A stretch of DNA of 64,000 nt from the NCBI RefSeq assembly GCF_963665445.1, contig NZ_OY762276.1, positions 3,900,601-3,964,600 on the forward strand. The letters run 5' to 3'. The translations under genes and the position numbers were made by a program. The stretch comes from an uncultured Desulfobulbus sp. (GTDB lineage Bacteria > Desulfobacterota > Desulfobulbia > Desulfobulbales > Desulfobulbaceae). Positions 60,741-64,000 of the stretch are shown here, piece by piece (within the stretch, counting starts at the first letter, position 1; every line of letters begins with the position of its first letter). Below the pieces are notes generated by a model that did no database searches, was not told where the DNA came from, and saw only the letters and a program-made list of their open reading frames with translations.

Positions 60741-61611
60741 GAAGTAGCTCCCTGAATTGTGTGTTCAACGGGTAGAGGAAGACAGCCTTTACCGGCTCGC
60801 TTCGTTGGCAGTGGCGGTCATATTTACCACGACCGGTGGTTTCTCCCACCTTGGCCCAGTTGGCGGCCCGGTAACAGGTCCCCTTAAAACGCCCGGTCTC
60901 TACAAAGGTCTCCAGCAGACAGATGGGTTCCCGGTAAAAGGCGAACCAATCCCGTTCCAACTGGCGGATGTTCAAGGCGAGCACCTTAGATGCCAGGTGC
61001 TGAACGTTGACCCAAGGCAGGATAAGGAAACGAACGTTGTTCACCACTTGAGACAGGTTGCGCTCTCGCTGCTCATGGTTCCAACCGATCAACTGATCGC
61101 GAGAGGCTATCTTCCAGGCAGCGGAGCCCCAACCAAGACAGGCAACCAGGCGATCGTCCAGGTAGGCGAGATATTTCAGCGACGAACCGACGATCCAGGG
61201 GGCGCCCAGATAATGATAGCGGTCAATCAGGTAATCCCATACCCCCTCATCAGGGCTTTGGCGAACCATCTTGATTGTCAAAGAGCCAAACGCGGAAACA
61301 GGACCAGCCATTTCCGTGGTGTCAATTGCATAGGTACGGCGATCTGCCCGACGAGGGAAACGATAGGTCTCCTTCATCCGAGGCGGCAAAATGAGTTCGC
61401 CTTTTTTCTCCAAGGTGAGCAGGAGGCTCCGGCAGGCCATATCCTTCAACTGGCCGTTTGGCTGCCGCCACTGCCACCGCTGGCAGAGAATTTTCGAGAT
61501 CGCCGTGCGACCAGTATCCCAATGGTCGGTAACGAACTCACGGATTTCGGCTAGGTCATGCTGGTTGAGGTGGCGACCCCGAATTTTGTACATAGGCGCT
61601 GTGGTTTCCAT
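60733..61611 (-). CDS. DUF4338 / DruA-like protein inside the IS element
   Basis: 292 residues. The family pattern is clear: CQRWQWRQPNGQLKDMACRSLLL, VWDYLIDRYHYLGAP, SRDQLIGWNHEQRERNL, VRFLILPWVNVQHLASKVL, FVETGRFKGTCYRAANW, TTGRGKYD and YPLNTQFRELL. DruA is the hallmark of Druantia anti-phage systems; here the other Druantia genes (such as the DruE helicase) are absent and the gene sits between transposon ends. It probably assists transposition or is cargo. Confidence 0.88.
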   Translation of the reverse strand: METTAPMYKIRGRHLNQHDLAEIREFVTDHWDTGRTAISKILCQRWQWRQPNGQLKDMACRSLLLTLEKKGELILPPRMKETYRFPRRADRRTYAIDTTEMAGPVSAFGSLTIKMVRQSPDEGVWDYLIDRYHYLGAPWIVGSSLKYLAYLDDRLVACLGWGSAAWKIASRDQLIGWNHEQRERNLSQVVNNVRFLILPWVNVQHLASKVLALNIRQLERDWFAFYREPICLLETFVETGRFKGTCYRAANWAKVGETTGRGKYDRHCQRSEPVKAVFLYPLNTQFRELLRG

Positions 61612-61676
61612 AACAGCACCGTAGCAAATGCTGGCTTACGACGCCAGTGAAAAATTAGTCTCCCCTGATCGGTTAC

Positions 61677-62100
61677 ATACCGAATTATTTCCTCTGCGCC
61701 CCGCAGCGCGTGCAGTGCCCAACCTGTGGCGTTAAGGGCGAAAAGTTGCCGCGGGCCGTAGGAAAAAGCCATCTCGCACTCTCTTACGCCTGGTTTCTCG
61801 CCACCTGGTGCAAGCGATTGAGTTGGAAGGAAGTGGCAAAAGTCTTTAAAATCAGATGGGATACTGTCTTCAGGTTGGTGGGAATGACGGTCAATTGGGG
61901 GGCGCACATCGCAATATCGATGGTATCACGGCCATTGGCATCGACGAAATCTGCTGGCGCAAACGCAAGGATTAGTTTGTCACCCTGGTGTATCAGTTTG
62001 ACCAGGGGAAAGAGGCGCCTGCTTTGGATCGGTCCCGACCGTACTGCCAGAATGTTCAGAGAATTTTTCGACTGGCTCGGTAAGGCAATAATATTTATTA
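61677..62100 (+). pseudogene. ISL3-family transposase, C-terminal fragment
   Basis: Continues the frame broken at 59305: CPTCGVKGEKLPRAVGKSHLA, WFLATWCKRLSWKEVAKVF, then frameshifts, then GKRRLLWIGPDRTARMFREF. Several frameshifts and loss of the C-terminus show it was decaying or truncated at its right end, where AT-rich DNA begins. Confidence 0.8.
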
Positions 62101-62223
62101 ACCAGGTCATTGGTAGCCGAACATTCAGCATACACCTAACTGGTTGTAGATCCCTAATTCATACATTGCTGGCATGTTCGCTAATTTATGAACTTGTTAA
62201 TAATAACTAGCTAGTATTTACTG

Positions 62224-62850
62224 TTAAAATGATATGGTTATACTTTTATCTTTTAAATTTAATGTTAAATTCAGGCGTTTAAGCAATTGGTGAAATTCAT
62301 TAATTCCTTCGTCTGATTCAAGTAAACCAGGAAAAATTTTATCATTTCTAATTAACCTGGATAATTCAGTTAAATAATTAATTACAACTTTGGTATCATT
62401 AGTATTGAATTGTATACCAGAATGATATTTAACCGAAGTGCTGTCATTCAATTCTGGGTTGTAATTTGAGAAAATTACTATTGGAGATTTATTATAATTT
62501 ATCTCTTTCTGGAAAAATCTTTTATTTTTATTAAAAATATCTACGATATTTTGAGATCTTAAAAAATCAGGTAAATTTTCATTATTTACAAAAATGACAA
62601 ATAAGTTATCTTTTCCGATAGATCTCCCTAGATTACATGCTGCGTCTGTCAAATTTTTAAATTCATCAGGATTATTTTTGTAAAATTTTACCATCTCCGG
62701 ATCTGGTATCAACAAAAAAGTATAAGAGTTAAATTTATTTTCAATCTTTTGATTATCTTCAAGTTTATATAAAATATTTGAATTATTTATTTGGTCTGTA
62801 CAGGATACACAATTTAATAAAATTATTATTAAAAAAATTTTAAAATTCAT
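62224..62850 (-). CDS. AT-rich lipoprotein-like hypothetical protein (208 aa)
   Basis: Starts at ATG 62850 with MNFKIFLIIILLNCVSC, a lipoprotein-type signal. The mature part is Asn/Lys-rich with no recognised domain. Overlaps the upstream metalloprotease-like gene by 11 bp (operon). The GC content is far below the chromosome. Confidence 0.6.
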   Translation of the reverse strand: MNFKIFLIIILLNCVSCTDQINNSNILYKLEDNQKIENKFNSYTFLLIPDPEMVKFYKNNPDEFKNLTDAACNLGRSIGKDNLFVIFVNNENLPDFLRSQNIVDIFNKNKRFFQKEINYNKSPIVIFSNYNPELNDSTSVKYHSGIQFNTNDTKVVINYLTELSRLIRNDKIFPGLLESDEGINEFHQLLKRLNLTLNLKDKSITISF

Positions 62851-64000
62851 AGTCAATATTATTGTATAAAAAAACGAAGGATTCATAACCATCTATGGAT
62901 ATTGGTATGGTTACATCACACATTCTAATTGGTATTCCATCTTCTTTAATCGGCTTTCCATTATGGCCAACAAAATATCTATAGTGATTATCATTGATCC
63001 TGCTCCACGTATCATTGTGAATAGCAGCAATTTTCCAAAAATTAATTGATCTGTATAATTCGTAATTACTGTTATAGATTTTCAATTTTTTATTTTTACT
63101 TTTAATTAATCGTATTTTACTAATATAATTCGATTTAAATATTTCAGGAATATACCCTGTTTTGTATACAGCAAAATTCACATCACCTAAATCGTAAAAC
63201 ATTTCAAGGGAATTTTTACTTACAAAATATCCAGATAGCCTGGCTATTCTTTCTTTATTGCTGTTTTCAATTTCCTTGCTCTCGTTTATCAAAAAATGAT
63301 TAATTTTTTCAAAATATGATAGATATTTTCTTGGATTGATACTTGCATTATTCATTGCTTTTAGTGCAAACAAGTCAGCTGATGATTCAAAAAACCAGTT
63401 AGAATAATCATAATTCGGCATAATCTTGTCGTTAAATTCAGATCTATAAATTTTAACAGGTGAAAATATATTGAAAATTTTATAACTATCTGAATCAATT
63501 ATTTTTCCTGTATTATATTCTGACATAATTTGCCATCTGTTTCTCGCTTCAGTATGGCCATACCCCAAATGGCATACTTCATGAGCAAACAAACCATACA
63601 CAGTTTCATCATCAGCAAAATATTTAGATCTTGATTCAATTATTGAACTTGAGATTACTACAGTATAAGGAAGGAAGGATGTGATTATCAAACCATCAGT
63701 ATCCACAATAACTAATTTGAAATTGTCTTTTTTACTTTCAAATTTATAATTACTCTTATTTATAACATTTTTTAGTAATTTATTGTATTTACAATATTGA
63801 TATGTCTCCTCATTGTAAGTACCTCTAGAATGATTTTTTATTAAATCATCAAAAGCTTTCTTGGAATTATGAAGTATTTTATCGTTGACGTGTTTTAATT
63901 CGTTTTTGTTTACACTATTTGGTGGTATTTCAAAGCTTACACATGAATAAAGAGACATAGAAATAGCAATAGTAATTATAAATGTATATGTGCTATTGAA
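62840..64000 (-). CDS. Putative lipoprotein metallopeptidase (5' end outside window)
   Basis: The frame is open to the window edge: upstream of ATG 63958 lie 14 further hydrophobic codons leading to SMSLYSC, a lipoprotein signal, so the true start is probably beyond 64000. LFAHEVCHLGYGHTEARNR contains HEVCH (HExxH zinc site), followed by a helix and SSADLFALKAM, whose Asp/Glu-type third ligand resembles M48-like or related gluzincins. AT-rich and Asn-rich, apparently acquired. Confidence 0.6.
   Translation of the reverse strand, partial: FNSTYTFIITIAISMSLYSCVSFEIPPNSVNKNELKHVNDKILHNSKKAFDDLIKNHSRGTYNEETYQYCKYNKLLKNVINKSNYKFESKKDNFKLVIVDTDGLIITSFLPYTVVISSSIIESRSKYFADDETVYGLFAHEVCHLGYGHTEARNRWQIMSEYNTGKIIDSDSYKIFNIFSPVKIYRSEFNDKIMPNYDYSNWFFESSADLFALKAMNNASINPRKYLSYFEKINHFLINESKEIENSNKERIARLSGYFVSKNSLEMFYDLGDVNFAVYKTGYIPEIFKSNYISKIRLIKSKNKKLKIYNSNYELYRSINFWKIAAIHNDTWSRINDNHYRYFVGHNGKPIKEDGIPIRMCDVTIPISIDGYESFVFLYNNIDYEF

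Larger units (their letters stand above)
59306..61676 (-). mobile_element. Complete IS66-type element carrying a DruA-like gene
   Basis: 2,371 bp. Perfect 15-bp terminal inverted repeats GTAACCGATCAGGGG (59306-59320 and, reversed, 61662-61676). Flanked by the 8-bp duplication ATACCGAA (59298-59305; 61677-61684), the IS66 target-duplication size. It interrupts an ISL3 transposase gene, whose two halves rejoin at ATACCGAA. Two genes only: a DUF4338/DruA-like protein and an IS66 TnpC transposase. Confidence 0.9.

Noticed and set aside
60733-61611. Druantia anti-phage system
   Set aside because: Only a DruA-like gene is present, enclosed between IS66 inverted repeats. The helicase and other Druantia genes are missing, so a defence locus is not supported.

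Overview
The window looks like the chromosome of an anaerobic, sulfate-reducer-type deltaproteobacterium (Desulfobacterota, probably Desulfobulbales-like). This is inferred from gene content: a mercury-methylation pair hgcAB, a split-Soret-type cytochrome beside a tetraheme cytochrome c, a TunR-like integrase-fold regulator, molybdate genes, and acetate genes (pta, SatP-type and OFA transporters). There is no rRNA and no CRISPR array. One tRNA-Arg (TCT) is present.

Layout. 1-6.3 kb: minus-strand genes (binding protein, membrane proteins, two TIGR01777 epimerases, one fused to an SRPBCC domain, and an RMD1/DUF155 protein). 6.6-12.2 kb: pantothenate and branched-chain biosynthesis (panE, panB, aminotransferase, ilvN, ilvB). 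ilvB is preceded by a Val-rich leader peptide and a terminator hairpin, which is a textbook attenuator. 12.4-18.6 kb: a PflX-like radical SAM protein, hgcA (with an in-frame TGA that reads best as selenocysteine), hgcB, a DUF523/DUF1722 protein and pta. 18.6-21.9 kb: a 1-kb gap with a strong promoter, then an OFA-family MFS transporter and a SatP-type acetate transporter. 22-31 kb: a molybdenum/tungsten region (ModE-like regulator, molbindin, modC-modA-modB, TrmO, two cytochromes, TunR-like protein, molybdopterin-domain protein).

31.4-44.3 kb holds a tightly overlapping block of 14 genes: two FmdE-type zinc-ribbon proteins, three SAM methyltransferases, two TonB-dependent receptors, a DUF364 heavy-metal-chelation protein, a FecBCD-type ABC importer, and its own ExbB-ExbD-TonB. 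Two ModE-like palindromes lie just upstream, matching those in the molybdate region. This is the best candidate for an undescribed system: a Mo/W-regulated, TonB-energised outer-membrane metal or metallophore uptake operon.

44.5-47.7 kb: a DUF721 protein, a cysteine synthase fused to a cysteinyl-tRNA-synthetase-like domain with altered HIGH and KMSKS motifs, and tRNA-Arg. 48-57 kb: the early region of a Mu-like transposable phage (repressor, MuA, MuB, GemA, Mor, protease I) without recognisable portal, capsid or tail genes. 57.4-64 kb: an accessory patchwork. It has low-GC hypothetical genes, a 179-bp MITE-like element, and an ISL3 transposase pseudogene split by a complete 2,371-bp IS66-type element (15-bp perfect inverted repeats, 8-bp target duplication). 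That element carries a DruA/DUF4338 gene instead of the usual accessory genes. Two AT-rich lipoprotein-like genes follow, one with an HExxH motif.

A dispersed intergenic repeat of about 60 bp, in four copies with partly covarying hairpin arms, punctuates the chromosomal part of the window.
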